Shown: positions 46,613 through 54,497 of the stretch, piece after piece
Layout: each line of letters begins with the position of its first letter
How positions within the stretch are numbered: the stretch's first letter is position 1
Origin: an uncultured bacterium
GTDB taxonomy: Bacteria; Bacillota; Clostridia; Oscillospirales; Oscillospiraceae
Reading direction: 5' to 3'
Length of the DNA: 64,000 bases
Assembly (NCBI GenBank): GCA_946548895.1
Contig: CAMNQF010000001.1
Coordinates: 1-64,000 of the forward strand
Made by a program: the position numbers and the translations under genes
Notes under the pieces: model-generated
Told to the model about the DNA's origin: nothing
What the model saw: only the letters and a program-made list of their open reading frames with translations
Database searches by the model: none

Positions 46613-48430
46613 ATGGCAAAGAAGTTTTTCCCCAAGGCCCTGTCCGTGGGCCTGTCCCTGGCGCTGTGCGCGGGCATGGTCGCGCCTGCGTTTGCGGCCA
46701 GCTTTACTGACCTTCAGAATGCTATTGATGGCAATGATGGTGGAAAACTTATCGAAGACACTGGCCGTTATGGCTATGCCGAGAAAGAGGACGGGACCTT
46801 TGGTATTGAGGCATGGGACGCAAACGGCACCCGCAACGTTACCCTCAATGAGGATGTTGATCATGAGGATGGCGATGCGGATGGGGGCATTGTCATCAGT
46901 GGAAAAGGTACCAATGTTACCTTGAACATGAACGGTAATACGATTGACTTGAACCCGGGCTCTACACTGGATATTGAAAGTGAGACATTTAAGGATGAGG
47001 CTGGGAATGAGGTAGTTGATGCCAATGTAGGGGCTGTTATTACTGTACGAGGCGGTGCGTCACTGACCATCAATGGAGCAGAAAACGATGGTGAAAAGGG
47101 TATTATCACTGGTGGCAATCACGCAACCCCCACTTTGGGCGCTGGTGGCGGGATTGTTGTTTCCACTGGCACTGTCAATTTGTCTGACGTGTCCGTTGAA
47201 GGCAACAAAGCTGTTGACGGTGGAGGAATTTATGTCAGCAGTGCTTCAGGCAAGGCCAGTGTCACAACAGATGGCGTCAGCGTTTCCGGGAACGTGGCAA
47301 CCAATATTGGTGGCGGAATTCATGTGGGCACAAACAATAAGGGAACTGTTACGCTGAATGATACCGAAGTCACTGGGAACAAGGCTTCCACCGGCGGCGG
47401 TATGGGCATCACTAAGGCGGTAGTAAGTGTGGACAAAGATAGTGTGGTCGCCAATAATATCTCGACTGTGAACGGCGATGACATTGCTACCTATCAAGGA
47501 ACCCTCACCATGCCTGATGCTGAAAAGATGGCCGATGAAAAAGGAAACTCTATCAAACTTAACGAGGACGATAAGCCCATTAACGGTTGGTACTTTGATG
47601 GAGGTACTGCAACGGATAGCGGCTGGGGTGGTAACGGAAAGTATGCCTATTACAAGTACGAGAATATCAATGGAAAGTACAAAGGATGGGCATTCTTTAA
47701 GGCCGCCCACGACCAGTATTTTAACGTGGAGTACACCGACGGCGCGGACGGAACGCTGTTTGAAACTCAGCAGTATGAGGTGGAGAACAAGAACCCCGTT
47801 CCCGTGTTTAGCGGCGGCATCCCGGAGCGCCCCGGTTACACCTTCGCGGGCTGGCTGGTGGACGGCGAGAACTTTGACCCCGCCACCGGCACTGTTACCG
47901 GGACCCTGACCCTGGTGGCCGCTTGGACCCAGAACCCCGCGGCCGTCGATCCCGAGACCCCCGACCTCCCCGACGACACCGGCGAGACCGAGCTGGACGA
48001 CCAGGCCGTGCCTCTGGCCGCGGGCCCTGTGACCCGCGCGGAGTTCATCGACTACCTGTGGCGCCATGAGGGCGAGCCCGCCAGCGACGGCGTGTGCACC
48101 TTCACCGACGTGGCCGAGGATCATGAGTACGTCCTGGCGCTGGCCTGGGCGGAGCAGAACGGCATTGCCGAGGCATATTTGAACGCCGAGGGCCACGAGG
48201 ACGGCACCTTTGAGCCCGATGAGCTGGTCTCCGCGGGTGATGTGCGGGAGTTCCTGGGCAACTTCGCCGGGGTGTTCGGCACCAACGCCGTGGCCGTGGA
48301 TGAGCTGACCACGCTCGCCAGCGATGACGGCGAGGCCGTGCTCAACTGCGACGAGGTCCTTGCCCAGTTCTTTGGCGAGGAGTACACCTCCGCCAAGGAC
48401 CAGGACGACCAGCTGGACCCCGCGGCCTGA
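46613..48430 (+). CDS. Secreted surface protein: beta-helix, InlB-type repeat and SLH-like domain
   Basis: 605 residues. The signal peptide ends near residue 26 (APAFAASF). Residues ~75-260 have the repeated Gly/Asn/Val pattern of a right-handed parallel beta-helix (GGGIVVSTGTVNLSDVSVEGN, GGGIYVSS, GGGIHVGTN). A Listeria-Bacteroides (InlB B-type) repeat lies at ~395-440 (PGYTFAGWLVDGENFDPATG). The C-terminus has one SLH-like domain (VTRAEFIDYLWRHEG, CTFTDVAEDHEYVLAL, AEQNGIAEAYL). Such proteins bind the cell wall. Two c-di-GMP riboswitches precede it. The N-terminal half is much AT-richer than the rest. Confidence 0.85.
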   Translation: MAKKFFPKALSVGLSLALCAGMVAPAFAASFTDLQNAIDGNDGGKLIEDTGRYGYAEKEDGTFGIEAWDANGTRNVTLNEDVDHEDGDADGGIVISGKGTNVTLNMNGNTIDLNPGSTLDIESETFKDEAGNEVVDANVGAVITVRGGASLTINGAENDGEKGIITGGNHATPTLGAGGGIVVSTGTVNLSDVSVEGNKAVDGGGIYVSSASGKASVTTDGVSVSGNVATNIGGGIHVGTNNKGTVTLNDTEVTGNKASTGGGMGITKAVVSVDKDSVVANNISTVNGDDIATYQGTLTMPDAEKMADEKGNSIKLNEDDKPINGWYFDGGTATDSGWGGNGKYAYYKYENINGKYKGWAFFKAAHDQYFNVEYTDGADGTLFETQQYEVENKNPVPVFSGGIPERPGYTFAGWLVDGENFDPATGTVTGTLTLVAAWTQNPAAVDPETPDLPDDTGETELDDQAVPLAAGPVTRAEFIDYLWRHEGEPASDGVCTFTDVAEDHEYVLALAWAEQNGIAEAYLNAEGHEDGTFEPDELVSAGDVREFLGNFAGVFGTNAVAVDELTTLASDDGEAVLNCDEVLAQFFGEEYTSAKDQDDQLDPAA

Positions 48431-48459
48431 GCCGCGTATTCTCCGCAAAAACGCGCAAA

Positions 48460-48487
48460 AAAGCCCCGGGAGCAATCCCGGGGCTTT
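48460..48487. terminator. Bidirectional terminator between surface gene and crp gene
   Basis: Perfect 12-bp stem AAAGCCCCGGGA / TCCCGGGGCTTT (48460-48471 with 48476-48487), loop GCAA. A T-run exists on both strands. Confidence 0.85.
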
Positions 48488-48489
48488 CC

Positions 48490-49095
48490 CTATGCCTCCG
48501 CCGGAAAGGCCAGGGCTTCCAGCCCGGCCCGGTCCAGCACCGCCACCGAGCGGTAGCCCAGCTCCGCCAGGCCCAGGGCGGATAGCTCCCCCAGCACCCG
48601 GCTCACCGTCACCCGGGACAGGCCCACCGCCTGGCCGATGCCCTCGTGGGTGGTTTTGAGCGTCCGACCGGGCTGGGCCAGCAGCCACCGGGCCACCCGC
48701 TGCCGGGCGGGCAGGGCGGAGGACTCCACATGGCCGGACAGCATACGCACCGTCCGCGCCAGATACTGGAGCATGGGCAGGGCCAGCTCCGGGTGGCGTT
48801 GGAAGGCGGCGTCCAGCTGGGCCCGGTCCACAGACAGGATGAGGCAGTCCTCCAGCGCCATGGCGGAGGTCACCCGGGGGCAGCCGTCGAAGAAAGACGC
48901 CTCTCCCATCAGGTCCCCGGCGCGGTGGACGGCCAGCACCCGCTCCTCCCCGTCTCCCGTGCTGATGAAGCTGCGCGCCGTGCCGGAGATCAGGTAATAG
49001 AAGCGGTCCGGGCGGGCGCCCTGGAGGTAGACCAGCTGTCCCGCCCGGTATTTTCTGGGGCGCCGCCCCTCCGCCAACAGGTCCCAAGCCGCCAT
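48490..49095 (-). CDS. Crp/Fnr family transcription regulator
   Basis: 201 residues from ATG 49095 (AGGTGG about 6 bases upstream; GTG 49104 is an alternative). A cyclic-nucleotide-binding-like N-domain ([33 protein letters not shown]) is followed by the helical dimer region and a C-terminal winged helix ([32 protein letters not shown]). No Cys cluster for an Fe-S centre is visible. The effector is unknown. It is convergent to the surface gene and divergent from leuC; the intergenic region holds possible control sites for both. Confidence 0.93.
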   Translation of the reverse strand: MAAWDLLAEGRRPRKYRAGQLVYLQGARPDRFYYLISGTARSFISTGDGEERVLAVHRAGDLMGEASFFDGCPRVTSAMALEDCLILSVDRAQLDAAFQRHPELALPMLQYLARTVRMLSGHVESSALPARQRVARWLLAQPGRTLKTTHEGIGQAVGLSRVTVSRVLGELSALGLAELGYRSVAVLDRAGLEALAFPAEA

Positions 49096-49222
49096 CACGT
49101 CCACCTCGCGGGTCCGGCCGAACGCCGGGCTTATTTTATATGCCGCATTGTATCACGGTTTGCATTTTTCGGGGAAAAGTTCTGGCATAATGAGTGCACA
49201 ATATTTTGAAGGAGGGCTTTTC

Positions 49223-50482
49223 ATGGGCATGACCATGACCCAGAAGATTCTGGCCCGTGCGGCGGGGCTGGACCGGGTGGAGGCCGGCCAGCTCATTGAG
49301 GGGAAGCTGGACCTGGTGCTGGGCAACGACATCACCACCCCGGTGGCCATCACGGAGTTTAAAAAGGCGGGGCTGTCCGCGGTGTTCGACCGGGACAGGA
49401 TCGCCATCGTGCTGGACCACTCCACCCCCTGCAAGGACATCAAGTCCGCCCAGCTGTGCGCCGCCTGCCGGGAGTTTGCCAGGGAGCATTCCGTCACCCA
49501 CTTCTACGATGTGGGCCGCATGGGCATTGAGCACGCCCTGCTGCCGGAACAGGGCCTGACCGCCCCCGGCGAGGTCATCATCGGCGCGGACTCCCACACC
49601 TGCACCTACGGGGCCCTGGGCGCTTTCTCCACCGGCGTGGGCTCCACCGACATGGCGGCGGGCATGGCCACGGGGCTGGCCTGGTTCAAGGTGCCGTCCG
49701 CCATCAAGGTGACGCTGACAGGCAAGCTGGGCCCCTATGTCAGCGGCAAGGACGTGATCCTCCATCTCATCGGCATGATCGGGGTGGACGGGGCGCTGTA
49801 CCAGTCCCTGGAGTTCGCCGGGGAGGGCGTGGCTTCCCTGGACATGGACGACCGCTTCACCATCTGCAACATGGCCATTGAGGCCGGGGCCAAAAACGGC
49901 ATTTTCCCGGTGGATGCAAAGACGCTGGACTACTTAAAGGGCCGGGTGGGCCGGGAATTCACCGCTTTCGAGGCGGACCCGGACGCGGAATATGCGAAAG
50001 AAATCGCCATCGACCTGTCCGCCCTGCGGCCCACAGTGGCCTTCCCCCACCTGCCCTCCAACACCAGGACGGTGGACGAGGCGGCGGGCAAGCCCATCCA
50101 GCAGGTGGTCATCGGCTCATGCACCAACGGGCGGCTGAAAGACCTGCGGGAGGCCGCGGCGGTCCTCCGGGGCCGGAAGGTGGCGGATGGGGTGCGGTGC
50201 ATCGTCATCCCCGCCACCCAGCAGATCTACCTGGACGCCATGGCGGAGGGGCTGGTGGCCGACTTCATCCAGGCGGGCGCGGTGGTGTCCACCCCCACCT
50301 GTGGGCCCTGCCTGGGGGGGCACATGGGGGTTTTGTCCGACAACGAGTGGGCCATCTCCACCACAAACCGCAATTTTGTGGGCCGCATGGGTCCCACCAG
50401 CTCCATGATTATCCTGGCCAGCCCCGCCGTGGCGGCGGCGTCCGCCGTGACGGGCGTGGTCACGGATCCGGCAAGCCTTTGA
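49223..50482 (+). CDS. leuC: 3-isopropylmalate dehydratase large subunit
   Basis: LeuC with LeuD isomerises 2- to 3-isopropylmalate in leucine synthesis, using a [4Fe-4S] cluster. 419 residues, the LeuC2/HacA length class. Motifs: [52 protein letters not shown] (first cluster Cys), [14 protein letters not shown], and [13 protein letters not shown] (second and third Cys). ATG 49223 has GAAGGAGGG 6 bases upstream. An extended -10 (TGG CATAAT, 49183-49191) may be the promoter. A MITE-like element separates it from leuD. Confidence 0.97.
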   Translation: MGMTMTQKILARAAGLDRVEAGQLIEGKLDLVLGNDITTPVAITEFKKAGLSAVFDRDRIAIVLDHSTPCKDIKSAQLCAACREFAREHSVTHFYDVGRMGIEHALLPEQGLTAPGEVIIGADSHTCTYGALGAFSTGVGSTDMAAGMATGLAWFKVPSAIKVTLTGKLGPYVSGKDVILHLIGMIGVDGALYQSLEFAGEGVASLDMDDRFTICNMAIEAGAKNGIFPVDAKTLDYLKGRVGREFTAFEADPDAEYAKEIAIDLSALRPTVAFPHLPSNTRTVDEAAGKPIQQVVIGSCTNGRLKDLREAAAVLRGRKVADGVRCIVIPATQQIYLDAMAEGLVADFIQAGAVVSTPTCGPCLGGHMGVLSDNEWAISTTNRNFVGRMGPTSSMIILASPAVAAASAVTGVVTDPASL

Positions 50483-50492
50483 GTGGAGTTTT

Positions 50493-50669
50493 GTTCCTTT
50501 TCTTGAAAGAAAAGGAACCGAAAAGAACTTTTAGACTGTTTCTAATATGAGTTGTGCTATGAATGACCGCGCATTTCACGGGAAATTTTCTCATGTATTT
50601 GTTTTGAATAGAAATAGTTTAAAAGTCTTTCTTTTTGCTTCTTTTTCTTTCCTCAGAAAGAAAAAGAAG
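50493..50669. mobile_element. MITE-like element between leuC and leuD
   Basis: 177 bp, AT-rich. The left end is a hairpin (GTTCCTTTTCTT-GA-AAGAAAAGGAAC, 50493-50518) followed by GAAAAGAACTTTTAGAC. The right end is TTTAAAAGTCTTTC followed by a second hairpin, with CTTCTTTTTCTTTC at 50638-50651 and its complement at 50656-50669. The two ends are imperfect inverted copies of each other over about 45-55 bp. It has no coding capacity. A related left end occurs at 55942. Confidence 0.7.
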
Positions 50670-50697
50670 GCCCTTGACCTTAAAAAGGAGGACATTT

Positions 50698-51183
50698 ATG
50701 AAAATTTACAAATACGGCGACAACGTGGACACCGACGTCATCATCCCCGCCCGGTACCTGAACAATCCGGATGAGAAGTCCCTGGCGGCCCACTGCATGG
50801 AGGACATCGACGCCGGCTTCGCCTCCACCGTGGAGGCGGGGGACATCGTGGTGGGCGGAAACAACTTCGGCTGCGGCTCCAGCCGGGAGCACGCTCCCCT
50901 GGCCATCAAGGCCTGCGGGGTGAAGTGCGTCATTGCCAAGAGCTTCGCCCGCATCTTCTACCGCAACGCCATCAACATCGGCTTCCCCATCCTGGAGTGT
51001 CCCGAGGCGGTGGACGGCATCGGCGCCGGGGACGCGGTGAGCGTGGATTTTGCCAGCGGCGTCATTGTCAACGAGACGACGGGGAAAACCTTCCAGGCTG
51101 CGCCCTTCCCGGAGTTCGTCAATGGGATCATTGACAACGGCGGGCTGCTGAACTCCCTGAAAGCGAGGGGGGTGGCGAAGTGA
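50698..51183 (+). CDS. leuD: 3-isopropylmalate dehydratase small subunit
   Basis: 161 residues: [17 protein letters not shown], then [23 protein letters not shown] (substrate loop), [18 protein letters not shown]. It pairs with the 49223 large subunit to form isopropylmalate isomerase. AAAAAGGAGGAC precedes ATG 50698. It overlaps leuB by 4 bases (GTGA). The element upstream of it means leuD may depend on readthrough or its own start. Confidence 0.97.
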   Translation: MKIYKYGDNVDTDVIIPARYLNNPDEKSLAAHCMEDIDAGFASTVEAGDIVVGGNNFGCGSSREHAPLAIKACGVKCVIAKSFARIFYRNAINIGFPILECPEAVDGIGAGDAVSVDFASGVIVNETTGKTFQAAPFPEFVNGIIDNGGLLNSLKARGVAK

Positions 51184-52256
51184 ATTACAAGATTGCCCTG
51201 ATCCGGGGGGACGGCATCGGCCCGGAGATCGTAAACGAGACGGTGAAGGTCATTGACAGGGTGGGGGAGAGGTTCGGCCACACCTTTGACTACGTGGACG
51301 TGCTGCTGGGCGGCTGCGCCACCGACGCGGTGGGGGTGAGCTACCCCGAGGGCACGGCGGAGCTGTGCAAAAGCTGCGACGCGGTGCTGCTGGGGGCGGT
51401 GGGCGGTCCCAAATGGGGCAGCGACAAGCCCGCCGGGCAGCGCCCGGAGACCGCCCTGCTGGCCATCCGCAAGGACCTGGGGCTGTACGCCAACCTGCGC
51501 CCCGCGGCCCTGCGGCCCGCCCTGGCGGAGGCCTGCCCGCTGAAAAAGGAGACGGCGGAGAAGGGCATCGACCTGCTGATGGTGCGGGAGCTCACCGGCG
51601 GCATCTACTTCGGCAGGCGGGACCGCTATCAGACCGAGGACCGGGGGATGGAGGCCACCGACCTGATGGCCTATTCCGAGAAGGAGATTGAGCGCATCGG
51701 ACGCCGGGCCTTTGAGATGGCCCGCCTGCGGCGGAAAAAGGTGTCCAGCGTGGACAAGGCCAACGTGCTGGAGACCTCCCGGCTGTGGCGGTCGGTCATG
51801 CACAGGCTGGCGTCGGAATACCCCGACGTGGCCTATGAGGACGTGCTGGTGGACAACTGCGCCATGCAGCTGGTGCGGGACCCGGGACAGTTCGACGTGG
51901 TGGTGACGGAGAATATGTTCGGCGATATCCTGTCCGACGAGGCGTCCATGATTACCGGGTCCATCGGCCTGCTGCCCTCCGCCTCCATGGGGGACGGTGC
52001 CCCGGCGCTGTACGAGCCCATCCACGGCTCCGCCCCGGACATCGCGGGCCAGGACAAAGCCAACCCCATCGCCACCATCCTGTCCGCGGCCATGATGTTC
52101 CGCTACTCCTTTAAGCTGGCCGCCGAGGCGGACGCCGTCGAGGCGGCGGTGGACAAGGCGCTGGCGGACGGCTGGCGCACCGCCGATATCGCCCGTGCGG
52201 GGGAGAGCGCCATCGGCACTCGGAAAATGGGCGAGATCATCCGCTCGAATATTTGA
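51180..52256 (+). CDS. leuB: 3-isopropylmalate dehydrogenase
   Basis: Oxidative decarboxylation of 3-isopropylmalate with NAD+, the third leucine step. 358 residues: [84 protein letters not shown] and [28 protein letters not shown] 51180 overlaps the leuD stop. leuA and leucine-responsive elements are not in the window. Confidence 0.97.
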   Translation: MNYKIALIRGDGIGPEIVNETVKVIDRVGERFGHTFDYVDVLLGGCATDAVGVSYPEGTAELCKSCDAVLLGAVGGPKWGSDKPAGQRPETALLAIRKDLGLYANLRPAALRPALAEACPLKKETAEKGIDLLMVRELTGGIYFGRRDRYQTEDRGMEATDLMAYSEKEIERIGRRAFEMARLRRKKVSSVDKANVLETSRLWRSVMHRLASEYPDVAYEDVLVDNCAMQLVRDPGQFDVVVTENMFGDILSDEASMITGSIGLLPSASMGDGAPALYEPIHGSAPDIAGQDKANPIATILSAAMMFRYSFKLAAEADAVEAAVDKALADGWRTADIARAGESAIGTRKMGEIIRSNI

Positions 52257-52260
52257 GCAA

Positions 52261-52288
52261 ACGGCCGGGACGGAGACGTTCCGGCCGT
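52261..52288 (+). terminator. Hairpin after leuB
   Basis: 12-bp stem (52261-52272 with 52277-52288, one G-T pair), loop GAGA, short T-tail. Confidence 0.7.
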
Positions 52289-52300
52289 TCCATTGTCTCC

Positions 52301-52329
52301 TTGCAATGAGCGGCGTCCCGTGATAAAAT
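52301..52329 (+). promoter_or_regulatory. Promoter of the HD-coaX transcript
   Basis: TTGCAA (52301-52306), 17-bp spacer, TAAAAT (52324-52329) with TGA before it (an extended -10). Confidence 0.8.
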
Positions 52330-52352
52330 AGGCTATATAAGGGGCAATCAAG

Positions 52353-52919
52353 ATGAGAAGCGATATTTTGAACTATTTGCGGGGGGAGCTCCGGCGCCGC
52401 TGTGGGCAGCCCTCCAATCAATTTGGGATGGGCGTGTACGATCATATTGAGGCAGTGGTCAAAAACGGAGCTTTTTTGGCGGAGCGGTACGGAGCGGACA
52501 AAGAGGTTGTGATGATCGCGGCATGGCTCCACGATATTGCGTCTGTCACCGATTACGGCCTGTATCCCGGCCACCACATCCACGGGGCGGAGATGGCCCA
52601 GGGCATCCTGTCCCAATGGGATTATGAGCCGGAAAAGATCGCGCTGGTGCAAAGCTGCATCCGCAGCCACCGGGGCAGCGTGTCCCTGGACCGGGAGAGT
52701 GTGGAGGAGCTGTGCGTGGCGGACGCGGACGCGGCCTCTCATTTTGACAGCCTGCCCAGCCTGCTGTATCTGGCCTACCGGGAGCGGGGCATGGAGTTTG
52801 AGGAAGGGAAGAAATTCGTGAAGGAAAAACTGGAGCGGAGCTTTCAAAAGCTGTCGCCCCGGAGCAGGGAGCTCTATCGAAACAAATACCGGCAGGTCAT
52901 GGACATACTGAACGGATAG
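52353..52919 (+). CDS. HD-domain phosphohydrolase
   Basis: 188 residues of an HD metal-dependent hydrolase: HIEAVVKNGAFLAE (first His), AAWLHDIASV (HD near 61), IRSHRGSV and VADADAASHF (last Asp). The substrate (nucleotide or cyclic nucleotide) cannot be told from sequence. Spaced by 19 bases before coaX-like and starting at ATG 52353 behind a good promoter. It is somewhat AT-richer than its neighbours, which may indicate a recent arrival. Confidence 0.88.
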   Translation: MRSDILNYLRGELRRRCGQPSNQFGMGVYDHIEAVVKNGAFLAERYGADKEVVMIAAWLHDIASVTDYGLYPGHHIHGAEMAQGILSQWDYEPEKIALVQSCIRSHRGSVSLDRESVEELCVADADAASHFDSLPSLLYLAYRERGMEFEEGKKFVKEKLERSFQKLSPRSRELYRNKYRQVMDILNG

Positions 52920-52938
52920 AGAGAAGGGGAGAGAGGAC

Positions 52939-53712
52939 ATGGTTTTAGCCATCGACATCGGCAACATCCGCACCACCATCGCCCTGTTCACGGAGGAGGG
53001 GGCGCTGTCCTTCCAGTCGGAGCTGGAGACCGACGCCAAAATGACCGACGACCGCTGCGCCATCGACCTGATGGGGGTGTTCGCCCTCTACCAGGCGGAG
53101 CTGGGCGGGGTGGACGGGGCCATTTTGTCCAGCGTGGTGCCTCCCATCACCGGGGCCTATGCCCGCACCCTGCGGCGGCTCACCGGCAAGCCCCCCCTGG
53201 TGGTGGGTCCGGGGCTGAAAACGGGCCTCAACATCAAGGCGGAGATCCACAACCAGCTGGGCAGCGACATCGTGGCCTCCTGCGTGGCCGCCGCCGCCCT
53301 CTATCCCGCCCCCGCCATCGTCGTCAACTCCCGCACCGCCGTGACGTTTTCCTATCTGAGCGCGCGCGCGTTTGAGGGCTGCGCCATTATGCCGGGCATT
53401 GACATCGCCCTGGAGGCCCTGTCCCGGAACGGGGCCCAGCTCCCCCAAATCGGCCTGGCCCAGGTGGACACCCCCCTGGGGCGCAACACGGTGGACTCCA
53501 TGCGGGCTGGGGTGCTGTACGGCTACAGCGGCGCCTTCGACCGGGTGATCGAGTCCCTGGAGGAGGCCGCCGGGGCCAAAGCCGCCGTGGTGGTGGCCAC
53601 GGGGGGGCGCGCCCCCTCCCTCTACCGGCTGTGCCGCCGGGAGATCAAGTATGACCACGACCTGCTGGTGAAGGGGCTGTACCACCTCTACCGCAGGAAC
53701 GTCCGGCATTGA
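52939..53712 (+). CDS. coaX: Type III pantothenate kinase-like protein (divergent CoaX)
   Basis: 257 residues with the CoaX layout: AIDIGNIRTTIALF at the start, KTGLNIKAEIHNQLGSDIV near 95, and PGIDIALEALSRNGAQLPQI near 155. CoaX makes phosphopantothenate for CoA. Key motifs are altered: DxGNT is DIGNIR, GxDR is GSDI (Asp kept), and DxGTAxT is NSRTAVT (Asp and Gly lost). It may be a paralog with changed activity rather than the working kinase. GAGAGAGGAC precedes ATG 52939. Confidence 0.8.
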   Translation: MVLAIDIGNIRTTIALFTEEGALSFQSELETDAKMTDDRCAIDLMGVFALYQAELGGVDGAILSSVVPPITGAYARTLRRLTGKPPLVVGPGLKTGLNIKAEIHNQLGSDIVASCVAAAALYPAPAIVVNSRTAVTFSYLSARAFEGCAIMPGIDIALEALSRNGAQLPQIGLAQVDTPLGRNTVDSMRAGVLYGYSGAFDRVIESLEEAAGAKAAVVVATGGRAPSLYRLCRREIKYDHDLLVKGLYHLYRRNVRH

Positions 53713-53734
53713 GCGGAAAGGAAGGAATCTCTAG

Positions 53735-54361
53735 ATGAATACGAAACAGTGGACCGCAATGCTTCTGGGCGGGGCCCTGGCCCTGTCGCTGCTGGCCGGC
53801 TGCGCCGGGGAGGCGCCCCCCGCCGCCACGGACGCCCCGCCGGACGCCTCTCCGGCCGAAACCGCGGACCCCGCCCTGGGGGACGCCGCCGCCCTGGGCT
53901 CCATGGCGTCCTTCACGGCGGGCGATTTGGACGGCGGCGCGTTCACCCAGGAAGACATCGCCGCCAAGGACATGACGGTGGTGAATTTCTGGTCCGTCAC
54001 CTGCCGCCCCTGCGTGGCCGAGATGCCCGATTTGGCGGCGTTTGAGCGCGTCCTGCCGGACAATGTGCGGCTCATCACCGTCTGCCTGGACGCGGGTGAG
54101 GATGGGCAGGACGCCCGGCCCATTCTGGAGGCGGCCGGATACGGCGGCGTCACCCTGATTTCCGGCGACGGCGACCTGGCTGCGCTGTGCTATAACATCA
54201 TGTCCATCCCCACCACGGTGTTCGTGGACAGCGAGGGCAGGCTGATCGGGGACGCCATGGTGGGCGGCGGCCACAAGGACCTGTCCGCCGTCTACCTGGC
54301 GGCGCTGAACAACGCCCTGGAGGCGGTGGGAAAGGACGCGGTGAGCCTTGAAGAGGAGTGA
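53735..54361 (+). CDS. TlpA-like thioredoxin-fold lipoprotein
   Basis: 208 residues. The signal peptide ends in lipobox LLAGC (Cys ~23), then an Ala/Pro/Asp linker. The thioredoxin-fold domain (~70-200) has VVNFWSVTCRPCVAEMPDL with redox Cys pair CxxC near 95, IPTTVFVDSEG (cis-Pro) and GYGGVTLISGDGD. It works outside the membrane as a redox protein. It is first in an operon with the CD1871A peptide and a 4Fe-4S membrane protein, which suggests electrons are passed across the membrane. GGAAAGGAAGG precedes ATG 53735. Confidence 0.92.
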   Translation: MNTKQWTAMLLGGALALSLLAGCAGEAPPAATDAPPDASPAETADPALGDAAALGSMASFTAGDLDGGAFTQEDIAAKDMTVVNFWSVTCRPCVAEMPDLAAFERVLPDNVRLITVCLDAGEDGQDARPILEAAGYGGVTLISGDGDLAALCYNIMSIPTTVFVDSEGRLIGDAMVGGGHKDLSAVYLAALNNALEAVGKDAVSLEEE

Positions 54362-54365
54362 CGGC

Positions 54366-54497
54366 GTGGGCGTACTCCGGGGGGCCGCGGTGGTGCTGGG
54401 GCTGGCGTTTCTAGCGGCCGGCATCCTGCGGCGGGAGCATCTGGAGGTGCTGCAAAAGGCGGTGAGGGTGTGTCTGGAGTGCATCGGGATCGGGTAA
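54366..54497 (+). CDS. CD1871A-family CxxC small membrane protein
   Basis: 43 residues from GTG 54366, 4 bases after the TlpA gene. One membrane helix (VVLGLAFLAAGIL) is followed by a C-terminal VRVCLECIGIG with a CxxC pair, typical of the CD1871A family in clostridia. It overlaps the next gene by 28 bases. The position between a thioredoxin-fold lipoprotein and an Fe-S membrane protein is the usual one for this family. Small accessory redox or anchor role; unproven. Confidence 0.8.
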   Translation: MGVLRGAAVVLGLAFLAAGILRREHLEVLQKAVRVCLECIGIG

